From positions 230,349,848-230,413,847 of the forward strand of contig OY821518.1 of the NCBI GenBank assembly GCA_963682025.1: 64,000 nt of DNA, read 5' to 3'. The notes below the pieces were generated by a model. It was not told where the DNA came from, did no database searches, and was given only the letters and a program-made list of their open reading frames with translations. Within the stretch, counting starts at the first letter, position 1, and every line of letters begins with the position of its first letter. This stretch comes from Cordilura impudica. Its lineage: Eukaryota; Arthropoda; Insecta; Diptera; Scathophagidae. The position numbers were made by a program, and so were the translations under genes. Below, one piece after another: positions 43,481 to 54,626 of the stretch.

Positions 43481-44702
43481 CAAGTAGGAAAATTATAGTC
43501 GGTCTAGACCGACTATAGGATACCCTATACCATGCGTTTAGAGACCCTACCCCATAGGCCCAACTGACTGGACATAGAAAATAAGCATAAACCAAATTTG
43601 AGTGGTATTTTTTTAAATTTTTTTGTCTGCAGATATGAAAAAGTTCATATCGGATGCTATATCTATATGGGGACTAGGCCCAAAAATGTACCGATCCTGA
43701 CCATGTTTGGTAAGGTCTCTTGTATTTTGCAAAAATATATACAAACAAAATTTGAGAAGAATCAGTGCAATATTTTTGTTTTTTGATAGATTTAAGTGAA
43801 GATCGGGAAGCAGCTCTATATGGGGCCTATGACTAAGAGTTGTCCCATAGGGATCATTTTTGGACTACTGATTAAAGAGCTGTACGCAGCTTGTTAAGGA
43901 ATCTTAACAGAAAATTTTCATATATTTCTTAAAGAAAAAAAAAGCACAAAAGTACCTTTCAGTGCAACGCTAGCAATCAGCTGTTTTCTGTCAATTATTA
44001 AGAATTGTGAAATTGAAAACAAGTCAATTCTGCTCTATTTGGCCTGCTAAACGCTTTTTAAGCTCAGTATCAAAATTACTCATCCGCTTCTTGTTTTTCT
44101 TTGCCGAATTTTGTTCGTTTTGGGTTGCCTAACTTAATTTACGTAAAAAAAAGTAGTAAAAACAATACTACTTTTTTAAAAAGCTGCGGACTATCAACAG
44201 AAATTTTTAGACAGAAAAATTCCTTAAGCATTTCTGAAGCGTTTTTTTATATGAAGTTTTTGATTCCTTAGCAAGCTGCGTACAGGCATGTAATAAAAAT
44301 GTAAGGATGTAATAAACACATACAAACCCAATTTGACTAAGATTTATATGATAATTTGGATCTTATGGCAATTTAAGTCGATTTCATAGGGGTCATTTGT
44401 ATGGGGGCTAGGTCTGAACATGGACCGATTCTCACCAATTTCAATAACGTTCATCCTATGGCTGATAAAAGCTTATATACCAAATTTCATCAAAATATAT
44501 TCATATTTGCGACCTGCAGTTTGATTACAAGCTTTACATGGACACACAGACAAACGGACGGACGGACATCGTTAAATCGAGTCAGATAGTGATTCTGATT
44601 CGATCGGTATAATTAAAGATGGGTCTAGGTCAAATATTTTTGGTAGTTACAAACAGCAGCACAAAGTCATTATACCCAAACCACATAGTGGTATAGGGTA
44701 TA
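43481..44702 (+). mobile_element. Helentron-like element Hel-2, complete
   Basis: Begins CAAGTAGGAAAAT, then the perfect hairpin TATAGTCGGTC-TA-GACCGACTATA, then GATACCCTATACC. Near the 3' end it has ACGGACGGACGGACATCG and finishes in the hairpin TATACCC...CCAC-ATAGT-GGT...GGGTATA (44671-44702). Same plan as Hel-1 and Hel-3 with different sequence. Non-coding, 1.2 kb including MITE-F. Confidence 0.78.
43880..44285. repeat. MITE-F in Hel-2
   Basis: Ends CTGTACGCAGCTTG and complement, extended by TTAAGGAATC / GATTCCTTAGCAAG. No clear target duplication. Interior non-coding. Confidence 0.7.
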
Positions 44703-44836
44703 AAAATCCTACATTTTGATATGACAGAAAGTCTGACAAAAACTTAGCCATTAATTTCAAGTTTCATTAGATTTTGACGTTTAAGTATATTAAAATGGCG
44801 CAACTTAAATAAAAGCGAAATTAATTTCATTATAAA

Positions 44837-47092
44837 CAAGTAAGAGTGTTAAATTCGGCTGTGCCGAATCTTTGATACCCTCCACCTCGGTTTGAGTATT
44901 GATAATAAATGTAAACAATATATTTGAAAAAGTAAACAATTTGTTAAACTTAATACCAAATTATTTCAGCAAATTCTTTGAGTTGATCCACTTGACAGAT
45001 AATTTTTGTTTATTTCAAGAGTTGGTCTATAAAGCTTTCTCACATTAGTAATTCGCGCTCCAACGAGGAAAGATCGTTTTCGTCTTTTCTATTATTTCGG
45101 ATAAAAGAAAACACGTTTCATCGTGGTTGCTGATCGGCATGCATTTAGGTTATATAGCTATATGCATGCGTTTCCGTTTATGTGATTTAACCTCTCGTTT
45201 AATTTAAAGTTTTTGCAAATTAAATAGCTCGCCCTAACCTTCATGCGAAAAAGCTCTCATTTTTTTTTGTTAAAATTTTGCCATATTTCGAAAATAATTT
45301 TTTTTTACAATTAAAAGGGAGTTTTCTCTATTAAATTTTGTGGTAAAGCCCTAAACACATAACTGCGAGTTGCGAGTGCGAGAAAAAACGAGAATGAGGC
45401 AGCATGATTTTTCCTATACGTGGAAGCGAGATCGATAGTAAAGCTTTTTTGTGTGGCGTTGCCAACTTAGGTTGTAAAAACACTCGCAAGGGAAATAGAA
45501 TTGATTCTATTTTCTGTGCGAGAAAAATCAGATGACAGGAGAATCAGCTGATAGGCATAAACGCGATGCCTACTATAGTAATTATTTTATTACTTTATTT
45601 AACCCGTTAATAATTTCGATTTTATTCATTTTGTTGTATATATTGTTTGTTATATGAACAGCTTTGTACACAATTGACAATTGAATTATGCTTGACAGTA
45701 GGACAATCAGCTGCTCGAAAGCATTTGGATGATTTTGTAAAAGCACAAAAGCACAAATTCTCGCATGCAAAAAGCTTAGTTTTTATTCGCACTCGCAACT
45801 CGCAGTTATGTGTTTAGGGCTTAACACAATACAATACAAAATGTAACCCAGTGATGCCAACTTTTGATTTTGAATTAAATTATGTTAATAAAATATATTT
45901 TCATTTATTGACTCCAAATACTACTACCTGGGAATTATTAACGAACTTCAATTTTTTGGGTTTTACTTTCCCTACCATGAAGTCAAATTTTGAAGTCATC
46001 ATGAAGGATGAGGGATGCCAAACGCAAAAAACCAGATGTCCCAAAAATTTAAAATAATTTGTTATCTTTATTTTCTGACAAACTTCAACTTTTCATCCAC
46101 AAAAATTGTGAAAAATTATATACAAATAACATTCTCAGCAAATTGCGCTTTATGAAATGCTATTAATGTCTCCTGAACGGCAATATTTTTTTTTAAATGT
46201 AAACATTTTTAAATGTGTTTTTTGTATTTCAATTTGTGTTTAAAGAATAAAATTTATATATTTAAAATTCAATTGATATCTTCTAAATTTCAAGTTATTA
46301 TTTCCCACGTTTTAATATTATTTTCTGAAATTAAATTGATATTTTCTAATTTATAATTGGAAATCTGAATTCCAGTTTTTAGAATTGATATCTTCTTAAA
46401 TTTGAATGGAAAATTTAAAAGCTGCAATTTTGTATTTATGTGAAAAATAATGCTTTACTAATTATAAACAATTTTTAAAAATTATATATAATCGCAATCA
46501 GATATTTTGTAGGTAAAGCAGAATAATAATTTGATATAACTATGTAGAACTGTTGACATTCATTTTAAAATAGAGATAACTTATTAGAACAAAAATTGTG
46601 GCCCCATCTACTGTGGCATAGTCACACTGCGCAAAATGAAGTCATACTCTGTTAATGCAAAAGAAATTTATTCTCCCTTAAAAAAATATTGCAGAATTTT
46701 ATATAAATAAAATAATATACCAATTTATTTCTAACATGCGGTTATTATGGATATACATATATATATAGAATATATGTATATTATTTTATTATTTAATATA
46801 TGTATGTATATGTAAATATTAAAAAAAAAATATAACACCAAAATACTACAAAATCAACATCAATGCATTTTACATTACTTTTTTTTTAGCTAATAAATAT
46901 TACTTTTTTTTAATAATAAACAAAAACCATACGTTTTTTTCCATAATTCTTTTAGAAATATGACCATAAGTTCCCTACAAGAAATGAATGACTGAAACTA
47001 ACACATAAACAATTTTTGTACTAACACACTTGCAGTTTTTTCTATTTAAAAAAATATGACTGTCATTGTTGCTGTTGTAGAGTTGTTTTTGT
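44837..47092 (+). mobile_element. Helentron-like Hel-1 relative, 3' end lost
   Basis: Starts CAAGTAAGAGTG with the intact hairpin ATTCGGC-TGT-GCCGAAT, and follows Hel-1 through 45240, 46000-46560 and 46560-46850. It ends at a TIR like that of the 29541-32242 block (GTTGCTGTTGTAGAGTTG). It lacks the two insertions seen in Hel-1 (26240-26600, 26929-27687) but has MITE-G. Confidence 0.7.
45347..45821. repeat. MITE-G with TAA target duplication
   Basis: 475 bp, perfect inverted ends of about 36 bp starting AGCCCTAAACACATAACTGC, flanked by TAA (45344-45346, 45822-45824). Relatives form the palindromic insert in LINE-A at 3551-3950. Confidence 0.92.
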
Positions 47093-47159
47093 TAAGGTTT
47101 AGGAAAGATAAGTAATTAATTAAATTAAAAGTTCAAGTTAATTTTTGTTGTTTCTTTAG

Positions 47160-47993
47160 GATTCTTCAAAATATGTCAGTGAATTCGTTAGTGCCATTCT
47201 CAATTGTGGTGGCACGTCCCTCCATTATACCCTTCCACAATTTATTTTTTGCTCGTTATCTTAAAGATATTGCTGTAGAATCTTCACAAACTTTCAATCT
47301 AGAACTTTTAAACCTCCTAGGAAACGCATTTGTGTAAAGAATTATATTGTGCGACAATATGTTATATCCTGGATTTTGATTGTGAATGCTGTACCAGAAA
47401 ATAATATGGTTATCTATTTGATATTATTGATGGACTTTTTATGATGTTGGAAGATAATACACAATAAATATAATTGTGTGAAACAACGCTGACACAGTTT
47501 ATTAAATCGATTCGTAATGATTCCAGTTAAGTGCGCATGGAAGACACTATAAATATATTGTTAATACATGCGCAATCACCAAATGAACTTATTAAGGTAA
47601 TGCACTGACATTTTATTAAAAATTGTAGCTAGAAACAAAGTAAATCTTCCTTGCAGCATTTTACACTAATCCTTATATCTATCTTTCAGTCTGTTGCCAT
47701 AACATGGATATGGGAGTTTGTTTTAATATTTGAATGTTTTAATTTATGCCATTCTGGAATATAGTGTCTGGAATATGATGTTGATAATATGAAATGAAAT
47801 TAGTTTCTTCAAAAGAACAAAGCTCTCAGAATATTGAACAAATTGATTTATGGAGGTATTATCACAATATCTCACACACGGTTCTGTACAAACAAAGGTA
47901 GCAGTATTTGAATGGATACATCATTTACTCATCAATTTTCCAAATGAATTGTATCAGGTTTGGCCGAAATTGTTAATTCACTACACTCAAAAG
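47160..47993 (+). pseudogene. Vac14: Vac14 gene fragment, decayed, introns retained
   Basis: Resembles Vac14, the HEAT-repeat scaffold of the PIKfyve/Fab1-FIG4 complex that makes PI(3,5)P2 on endosomes. Exon 1 (47160-47595, after acceptor TTTCTTTAG) reads in pieces IVVARPSIIPF, YLKDIAVESSQTFNLELL, YIVRQYVISWILIVNAVPE, DIIDGLFMMLEDN and NILLIHAQSPNELIK. An intron follows (GTAATG at 47596, ATCTTTCAG at 47699). Exon 2 (47700-47993) reads VAITWIWEFV, then THGSVQTKVAVFEWIHHLLI and NFPNELYQ, ending at donor GTAAGC. Order and spacing follow the family. At least four stops, two frameshifts and an internal deletion after IIPF show it is dead. Retained introns mean DNA duplication, not retrotransposition. 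Confidence 0.75.
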
Positions 47994-48845
47994 GTAAGCT
48001 TTAATATAAATTGTTGATATATATGTAAGTGTTATAATAAATTGTTTTCTTTAAGAAACTACTGATTGCACTAAGGCCCATTACCGGAAATTTCTATTGA
48101 GTTTAGGGATGTTTCGAGTGAAAAGTCAGCAAAGTTGTTTAAATATCTGTTTTAAGTTAAGCCCATTGTCCTGTTTCAACATTGTCTCAAAGTTATCACC
48201 ATGTTTCGGAATTAGTGATATTGTTGTGTTTTTAATATTTAATGTTGTTTGTTTTTAATTTTGAATTTGATTTTTAATACAATAAATAAATAAATAAAAA
48301 ATAATAAGTCGTGTTTCATTATAATCAGGTATGACCGGTCAACGATGATGTATATATCCATCAAATGTGACCGGTCAACGATGATATATATATCTATCAT
48401 CGTTGACTACTAAACAGCGGTAGAGTGAGCAGTTCAGATATTTATTATATGGTTTACATACTTTCATAGGTTAGAGTAAGATGCAAAATCACATGTACAC
48501 AAAAGTTTCGGTCAGTTTTGGCATATTTGCCTTAATAAAATGATAGAAACTTTGTTCTACGCGATGACCGACACTTCAGTCAGTAGTGACGGTCGTATCA
48601 CCGGTCAAATGACCGGCACTGTTCTTGTAGGGCAGGGACTAATGGCACCAAATTTATCGTGCGACTAATTGCTGCTACTAACGATGATTAATGTTACCCT
48701 GTTGAAAATTTAATATAAATTTACTGTATTACTGCAAAATTGTAATTAAAGTTTTATCTTGTTAAATGTATTATTACGATGCATCTCTTGAAATGAGCAT
48801 GTAAAAACGCAAGTTTGTTAATTATGGAGCATACATATTATTAAA
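47994..48845. other. possible Vac14 intron and repeats, no gene
   Basis: The donor of the Vac14 relic is followed by AT-rich DNA. 48329-48406 has a short tandem/palindromic block. 48645-48840 is shared, inverted, with 27220-27470. Confidence 0.5.
48329..48406. repeat. ACCGGTCAACGATGAT repeats with a palindrome
   Basis: TGACCGGTCAACGATGAT occurs twice, 36 bp apart, each followed by a TA run. From 48375 to 48406 TCAACGATGATA and TATCATCGTTGA form a perfect 12-bp inverted pair around 8 bases. Confidence 0.8.
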
Positions 48846-48847
48846 AT

Positions 48848-49178
48848 AACTAGCAGATTTCAGCCCTCGAAATTCGAGTGCAAATTCTAGAAAATAAAAG
48901 GTATGCTAATCAATTATAGCCAATTCACAAATCAGCACAAAATACAAACTCATTTTTATTACAAACACATTAACAAATTTAATGAACACACACATAGTAT
49001 TGTATAATTTTATGTATGTGTTAGTAGCAACTTTAAATGCAATTTACTCAAAATAAAGGAAAAACTTTAAAAATCTGTAAATCTGTAAAACGGCTAAAAA
49101 GAAATTCCTTTCAAATAATATATGTTTGGTTAAAATCGGGATAAAACGGTAGCCTATTAATATTATAAATACTAATTA
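48848..49178 (-). mobile_element. Helitron, non-autonomous
   Basis: The 3' end at left (complement of CTGCTAGT, preceded by CGAATTTCGAGGGCTGAAAT) and the 5' part at right (TATAATATTAATAGGCTA). Matches 53952-54317 and 62815-63173. Confidence 0.72.
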
Positions 49179-49559
49179 TAAGAAATGTTAACCTTTTCCC
49201 CAAAAATGTGCCTATATAATGAACTCGGTAACTCTATTTTGTAAACAAAACAAAAAGTGAATATGGATGCTAAATTAAAACAGAATATTTCAAAGATAAT
49301 TAATTTATACCACTGCCACCCTTTTTTGTGGGATATGAACAATAAATCTTAACGATTTAGAGAATGAAGCCTACGAAAATATAGCAAAAGAGATGTGTGT
49401 GATGGTGGAAGTTTACGCTTCGACAACTTTTTCAAAATGAAATTGCAGTGGCATGTGTAAGCACAAATGCTAATGGCGAAGTGTAGTGGCAGTGGCCGGT
49501 GTAGGACGGGCGTTACTGCCATGCAATATTTTTGTTTTGGTTGCATAAGGTTGACAGTA
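49179..49559. other. repeat-derived DNA
   Basis: GAACTCGGTAACTCTATTTT and GTTTACGCTTCGACAACTTT (inverted) also occur in the Hel-1 insertion 26929-27687. A GTGGCAGTGGCCGGTGTAGG patch at 49480 is unassigned. Confidence 0.45.
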
Positions 49560-50614
49560 CTGCATATACAAAAAGTAGTTTGACATTTCGCTTAACAACA
49601 TTATTCGTAGTAAATTACCGAAAAATAACAATTATTTTCATCTGGCAGCATTACTTAACGAAAAAACAACGAAGAATTTTACACAATGAACTCGACTTAA
49701 CGAAAACATGTACGCCGCCATTTTCTCTTGTGCATTTTATGTCAATAGTTTTTACAATATCACGAAACGAGAGAATTTTCATTGCAACATTTTCAACAAA
49801 ATCCTTAAAATAATTGCAGATTTTTTTGTTTAAAATAGTGAAAAATATGAAGAAAAACTTAAAGTAAATGTGTGTATATAAAATGCATTACGTAATAATG
49901 CAATTAAAAGTGTTTTAAAACGCTAAGAAAAAAATACGAAAAGTCGTTGCCCAAAACAGAAGTGTAGTTTGTAGTAGTGAGGGATTTGGGTTGGTTGGTT
50001 GTATGGATGTTTTTTATGTGGTGTCTTTTTCTTGGTTGAGTGAGTGTAAAGCAAGAAGCAGCAGTGCTGGGCTGACCACCACAATTTTAACTTAAGAAAT
50101 AAATGAAAAACCAATAGATGAGTGACAAATAGTGGTCAGCCAAGAAAAATACAAGCTCAGCTTGTTGGCCAAAAAGTGTACCACTATTCACAGGGAGATA
50201 TAGTCTCTAATCAAGCAACAAATACTAGAAAAACGATAATAAATACACTAAAATAAAAACACCATAAATTGCTCGTGCGTGATCGTCATCGTTAAATCGA
50301 AAAAGTCCAAGAAGAAGATAAACTGTGTTCAAAAGTGTGGTAGCAAGGAAAAAGAAAATATTACGTGTAATTGCATGCATTTTCATTAAAGAGTTGTAAA
50401 GAAAATAACAAAATTAACTTAAAAAAAACGAACGACAAACTAATATTTTTAACTCAAGGAATAATAAAAAATAAATTAACTCAAAGCAGGCTTCCTCCTG
50501 AACTTCGCCCTCAAAACCTGAAGTGGTTGGGTGAGGGAGGCGAAGTGCACTTCATACACGAGCAGTTCAGTTGAATAAACGAGGGCGCTGCTGCACGTCT
50601 TTCCCTCTTCAATG
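49560..50614 (+). other. putative promoter and 5' UTR exon of a plus-strand host gene
   Basis: The longest stretch without a repeat partner in this half of the window. It ends GCACGTCTTTCCCTCTTCAAT followed by a consensus donor GTAAGT and a long T-rich tract. The last 130 bp are GC-richer than their surroundings. A 67-codon frame (50371-50574) ends before the donor and is probably an upstream ORF. No recognised protein, and the next exon would lie outside the window. Confidence 0.35.
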
Positions 50615-50622
50615 TAAGTTTT
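50613..50622 (+). promoter_or_regulatory. consensus splice donor
   Basis: AAT|GTAAGT with a T-rich run behind it. It bounds the putative UTR exon. Confidence 0.4.
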
Positions 50623-51289
50623 TATTTTTTTTTTTATATATTTTATTCCTTGTTAGATTGTTTCTCTGCGTGTGATTGTGTTTGTGCGTATTTTTACCTT
50701 TTTCATGTTGTAAAACTGCCTCAAAACCACGAAATGAATTTATTTTATATATTATTTTTAAAAATATTAAATTTTTTTTTAAATTATTTTTCCTTATTGT
50801 TAGTTTACATTTTTTTTAAATTTCTTACTCGTATATATTTTAACTTTTTGTTAGCAACAAGTTTTTGTTGTATGTTTTTTTGTTTTCCTTACCTGTCTCT
50901 CATTTCTGGTTCTACTGGTTTTTCTTTTGTTGGCGAGATATTCATTCAATATGCTACAATGCATTTTTTCCCAATTTTTTTTTTTATTTCGTTAATTAAC
51001 ATATTCAATCGAGTTCTTACATCCTTTGTTGACCCTTTTAATTTGTTGTTGCAGTTTCTTTTGTAGTAAAACATTTCCAACTATTGGCCCTTTTATTAAT
51101 GTCAATCACTTTGGATTGACAGCAAATAAAGTTAAAATTCTTTTATTTTATATCGTTAGCTGAAATGTTATTTATATATCAGCTAACGATATGTGGAATA
51201 CGTCTTCATTGTTTTTTTCGCACTTAATATGTTTGATTATAAATGCAAAGAATTTGATATCGGGAAATTCGTTTTATTATTGAAATATT
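50623..51289. other. intron-like AT-rich DNA
   Basis: T-rich sequence with TA and TTT runs. The 138-codon frame here is a composition artefact. 51150-51192 is an inverted repeat. Confidence 0.4.
51150..51192. repeat. 14-bp inverted repeat
   Basis: ATATCGTTAGCTGA and TCAGCTAACGATAT are exact complements separated by 15 bases. Possibly the joined ends of a deleted MITE. Confidence 0.75.
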
Positions 51290-51434
51290 TAGTTTTAGTG
51301 TCTTTTACGCTCGGAACCATGATTTTGTTCAATAGGACTTCTTGTGGTGAGATTTTACGGTCGTCTTTGGTGCCCGAGATATAGGCCTTCAAAGTCCAAA
51401 CATTGTTTTGGATATGTCTTAGCAATATATCATA
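51290..51434. repeat. FB2-family fragment
   Basis: GCCCGAGATATAGGCCTTCAAAG and TAGCAATATATCATA resemble FB2 at 17120-17215. The next element is inserted at its end. Confidence 0.45.
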
Positions 51435-51828
51435 TACAGTGGGGAGCAGAGGTTAGTACATGTTCATATTTCTTGCACATCTAAGCGAATAAAAAAGGCA
51501 ATAATAAAGCAATTTCAAATTTTTGTTGGAATTTAATTAATTATTCAATGATCAACAAAACTCTATTAAAAACAAAATAAAAACATAACAAATTCATAGG
51601 AAAACTTATATAAAATAAACTATTTTTGCACAATTGAATTCAATAAAAATTCAAAGTTCGGTGGGGCTGTTTGATATTGTCCCAACCGTCTTTTCACAAT
51701 TGACCATAAATTCTCAATTGAATTGAGGTCGGGACTTTGCGCTGGCCACTGCATAACCTAAAAATTTTTATCAGTCAACCACTCTAACGATTCTGAAAGT
51801 ATGTTTTGGGTCCCCATCAGGGTTCGCC

Positions 51829-52985
51829 AAGATGCGTGAAATATGCGTGAACACGCATTGCAAATCTATTTCACCCCTCAGAATAACCACCATGCATGAA
51901 TCGCATCGCATCGGCACATCATGATTAAATTTTTAAAAATCAATTCCGACTCTGATTAATCGCCGATACTTCGATAATCTCAGTGTCCCACTGCACATGC
52001 GTGACTTTTACCCAAAGCCGTCTAGTAATGATCCATCGCGGTCTTATTCCTAGCTAGTGCGCATGCCCGATTTTCATCTCTAGAGCCACCAAGACTGGTT
52101 CTCGGCGTGCTGTTATGTGGAAAGATTAGAGAAAATGGGCAAAGAGCCTGGAAAATATTTAACAGCATTTTTGGATGAGATGAAAGAAAAATGGTTACTA
52201 CAGGGACATAAAAATTTCTTCCAATAACCTATCATAAAATAGTTTCCAGAAAGGAAAAGCCGTTTTTATGCGTAATGGTAAAGAACCTTTATAAACGGTT
52301 TGATGATGAAACATTTTTAAATTTTGACTCGGTGTTAAACCCGTCTGCTCCTCCATCAAATAAATCTGTTGACGAACCCATGGATAGTTTGATGAAAATA
52401 TATTGCAATAAAGAACTATACCCTATATATAGTACCATTCTTCCTGAACAAGATAAGTTGCAGGATGAATGGTATGATGTGAAATTTATGTCAGAAAAAT
52501 ACAAGGCCAAAATAGACATTCAAAAATTTTTCAAGTTGAGTTGCATGTCAAATGAGCTAGGATATGCTGAGGATGAGGAGTGCATGTATGCAGAGTACAT
52601 GAAATAGTTAATGATTTCATTAACTTTACCAGTCTCTACTGCAGCTTGCGAAAGAGGATTTTCATTCCAAAAACGCATAAAGAGTGATAGCCAGCCAGAC
52701 GTGGTTATAAACATGTGTAAATCCTTTCAAAGACTTCTTGCGAAGGTCCCGATTTTTATTTGAGTAAAGTGATGTTGTTCAATGTGACATGGATTTCACT
52801 ACTGCTGTATAAAAGTGGAAACAAAAAGTAAATGTATCACAGGGTGAAATATCACCTTGTCATGTTTAAACATAAACAGTAGAAAGTAATTTAATCTAAA
52901 AATGTATTTTGCTGTAGTTTTAAAAATACCCTTTAGTTTATAAAAACACACTTTAGGAAGGGGTGAAAATACCCTTTGAAAATTC
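51829..52985 (+). mobile_element. hAT element fragment inside the Tc1
   Basis: Starts CAGGGTTCGCC, a hAT-like end. The right end is near TACCCTTTG, whose complement CAAAGGGTA is only loosely similar. No clear 8-bp duplication. It separates adjacent transposase motifs of the Tc1, so it is an insertion. Confidence 0.6.
52275..52763 (+). pseudogene. hAT transposase C-terminal region with one in-frame stop
   Basis: C-terminal part of a hAT-superfamily transposase. The frame 52275-52607 contains FDDETFLNFDSVLNP and a linker to EEDCMYAE-type acidic sequence, ends at TAG (52605-52607), then continues in the same frame with LMISLTLPVSTAACERGFSF, the hallmark of the hAT dimerisation domain, and QKRIKSD, until TGA at 52761-52763. 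The domain style is that of the ZMYM/ZNF862-like hAT group. The N-terminal zinc finger and most catalytic residues are missing. One nonsense codon splits the surviving part. Confidence 0.8.
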
Positions 52986-53951
52986 TGAATTCCTATTGAA
53001 ATATTACTTCTTCCTCAGGATATGCGCTCATATCAACAAACTCGGCAAGATGGGTTTCCACAATTTTTAAATGATTTTTTCGCATAATACCACCAAGTGA
53101 AACAACCCCACCACCATGTTTTACTGTTTTACGTGGTGCCTTTATATGGTCTCGTCGGTCAGGTCGGTGCCAACAATACTGTTTATCGTCGGTCTTTTCC
53201 AGCCATCAACGGTCGAATTTTTATGTTCCCTGGCGAATTTTAAATGTGCCGCAACATTCTTCTTCGACAATGCAGGTTTAGGTTTCTTTACAGCGGAGAT
53301 GTAGCCAATGTTGTGGAGTGCTCTTCTTGCTGTCCATCGGCTTACATTTTTATTAATTGCTACAGAAGCTTTCTTTGGCGTCAAAGACTGATCTGCTTTT
53401 ATCATTCTCATCATTACTCGTGCGTCCCCATCTGATAATAGCTTTAGGCGGGTCTCGCGAAATTGTGCTCGGGGAGTAATATTTCGTCTTTTTAGGACTC
53501 TTTTGACCACCGATTGGCCCACGTTAAGTTTTTTAGGTATCACTCTTGATGAGGAGCCATTATCTATCATACTTAAAATAAAATTTTCCACGATTCCATA
53601 AATAAATAAAGTTTTCGTTATCAAAAACAAAAATAATAATTAAATCATAAACAAAATCCAAAGTACCGGTAAATTTTGAATTTTTCTAATAATGTAGTTG
53701 AGAACACACGGGACCAAAAATTAGTACATACGAGTTGGTTTCTTAATATGTCTTTTTCTCCATTAATTGTGTTGCTTTTTTATTTGGTTTTGAATATTGT
53801 TTTGTTAAGAATTTATTATAAGTAATATACAAAAAAATATTTAAATCCCTTTATTATTCCTTTTCTTATCCGTTTAGAAGTGCAAGAAATACAAACATGT
53901 ACTCACATTCTCCTCACTGTATATATTGATCGTTAGAAAACTGCTTTGGAA

Positions 53952-54317
53952 TCTATACTATTAATAGGCTAGGCGATTTCTTGTTACCAATGTTTTGTTC
54001 TATCATTTTAAACCGATTTTGACCCAAACGAATATTATTTGAAAGGTATTTCTTTTTAGGCGTTTTGTAGATTTACAGATTTTTATATTTTTCCTTTATT
54101 TTGAGTAAATTGCATTTAAACTTCTTACTAACACATACATAAAATTATACATATACTATGTGTGTTTTATTAAATTTGTTATGTGTTTCTTAATGAGTTT
54201 GTTATCTTCATTCACAATAATAATAATCCATAAAAGTGTTGGTTTGCGAATTGGCTAAGTTGAAAAATAAAGCTGCCTAGAAATTGCACTCGAATTTCAA
54301 GCGCTGGAATGTGATAG
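53952..54317 (+). mobile_element. Helitron, non-autonomous, both ends
   Basis: 5' A|TCTATACTATTAATAGGC and 3' CGAATTTCAAGCGCTGGAAT followed by GTGATAG|T: a mutated form of the CTGCTAG terminus in its relatives. Inserted between A and T as expected. 366 bp, no gene. Confidence 0.78.
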
Positions 54318-54319
54318 TT

Positions 54320-54626
54320 AACTATTAATGTAATGCCGTAAATGGGCGGGATGAAAGAAATGGGCGTGCTACCTCCTTTACATATTAATGATTGAATACC
54401 ATAGATTTTACGTACTATAAATAGGCGAACTTTGCATATTTCTGTGACGTCATATTTTATTAATGTAAGCAGCCACGCTGAAAATGGTTGGAATACATGA
54501 ATGGGCATAATAGTAGCTCCCATACAAAGTAATTACTCAATATCATATATTTTATGTACTATGATAGGGAGAGCTATGATTTATGTGTGATGTCATCTAT
54601 TATTAAAAATAACTGGATGTCATATA
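54320..54626. repeat. two diverged ~150-bp tandem units
   Basis: TACGTACTATAAATAGG... and TATGTACTATGATAGGG..., each followed by TGTGA(C/T)GTCAT and TATTAA. Common in Helitron flanks. Non-coding. Confidence 0.5.

Larger units (their letters stand above)
51640..53630 (-). pseudogene. Tc1-like transposase, interrupted
   Basis: N-terminal frame 53142-53630: helix-turn-helix region (SSSRVIPKKLNVGQSVVKRV), then TPKKASVAINKNVSRWTARR and LSKKNVAAHLKFAREHKNST, ending at DGWKR, where the first catalytic Asp should follow a few residues later. The following stretch is rearranged. APRKTVKHGGG and EFVDMSAYPEEEVIFQ follow at 52990-53140 in another frame. After the hAT insertion the end resumes at 51640-51825 with [25 protein letters not shown] (third catalytic Glu present) and [10 protein letters not shown]. 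Domain order is that of DD34E Tc1 transposases. Frameshifts plus the insertion inactivate it. Confidence 0.85.
51437..53919 (-). mobile_element. Tc1-like transposon split by a hAT element
   Basis: Inverted ends CAGTGGGGAGCAGAGGTTAG (left) and CAGTGAGGAGAATGTGAGTA (right complement), both continuing GTACATGTT...TTTCTTGCAC, flanked by TA (51435-51436, 53920-53921). The transposase runs on the minus strand. Confidence 0.88.

Noticed and set aside
50650..51066. 138-codon plus-strand frame with many Phe/Leu
   Set aside because: Composition follows the T-rich intron-like DNA. No domain or conserved motif, and it starts just behind a splice donor.
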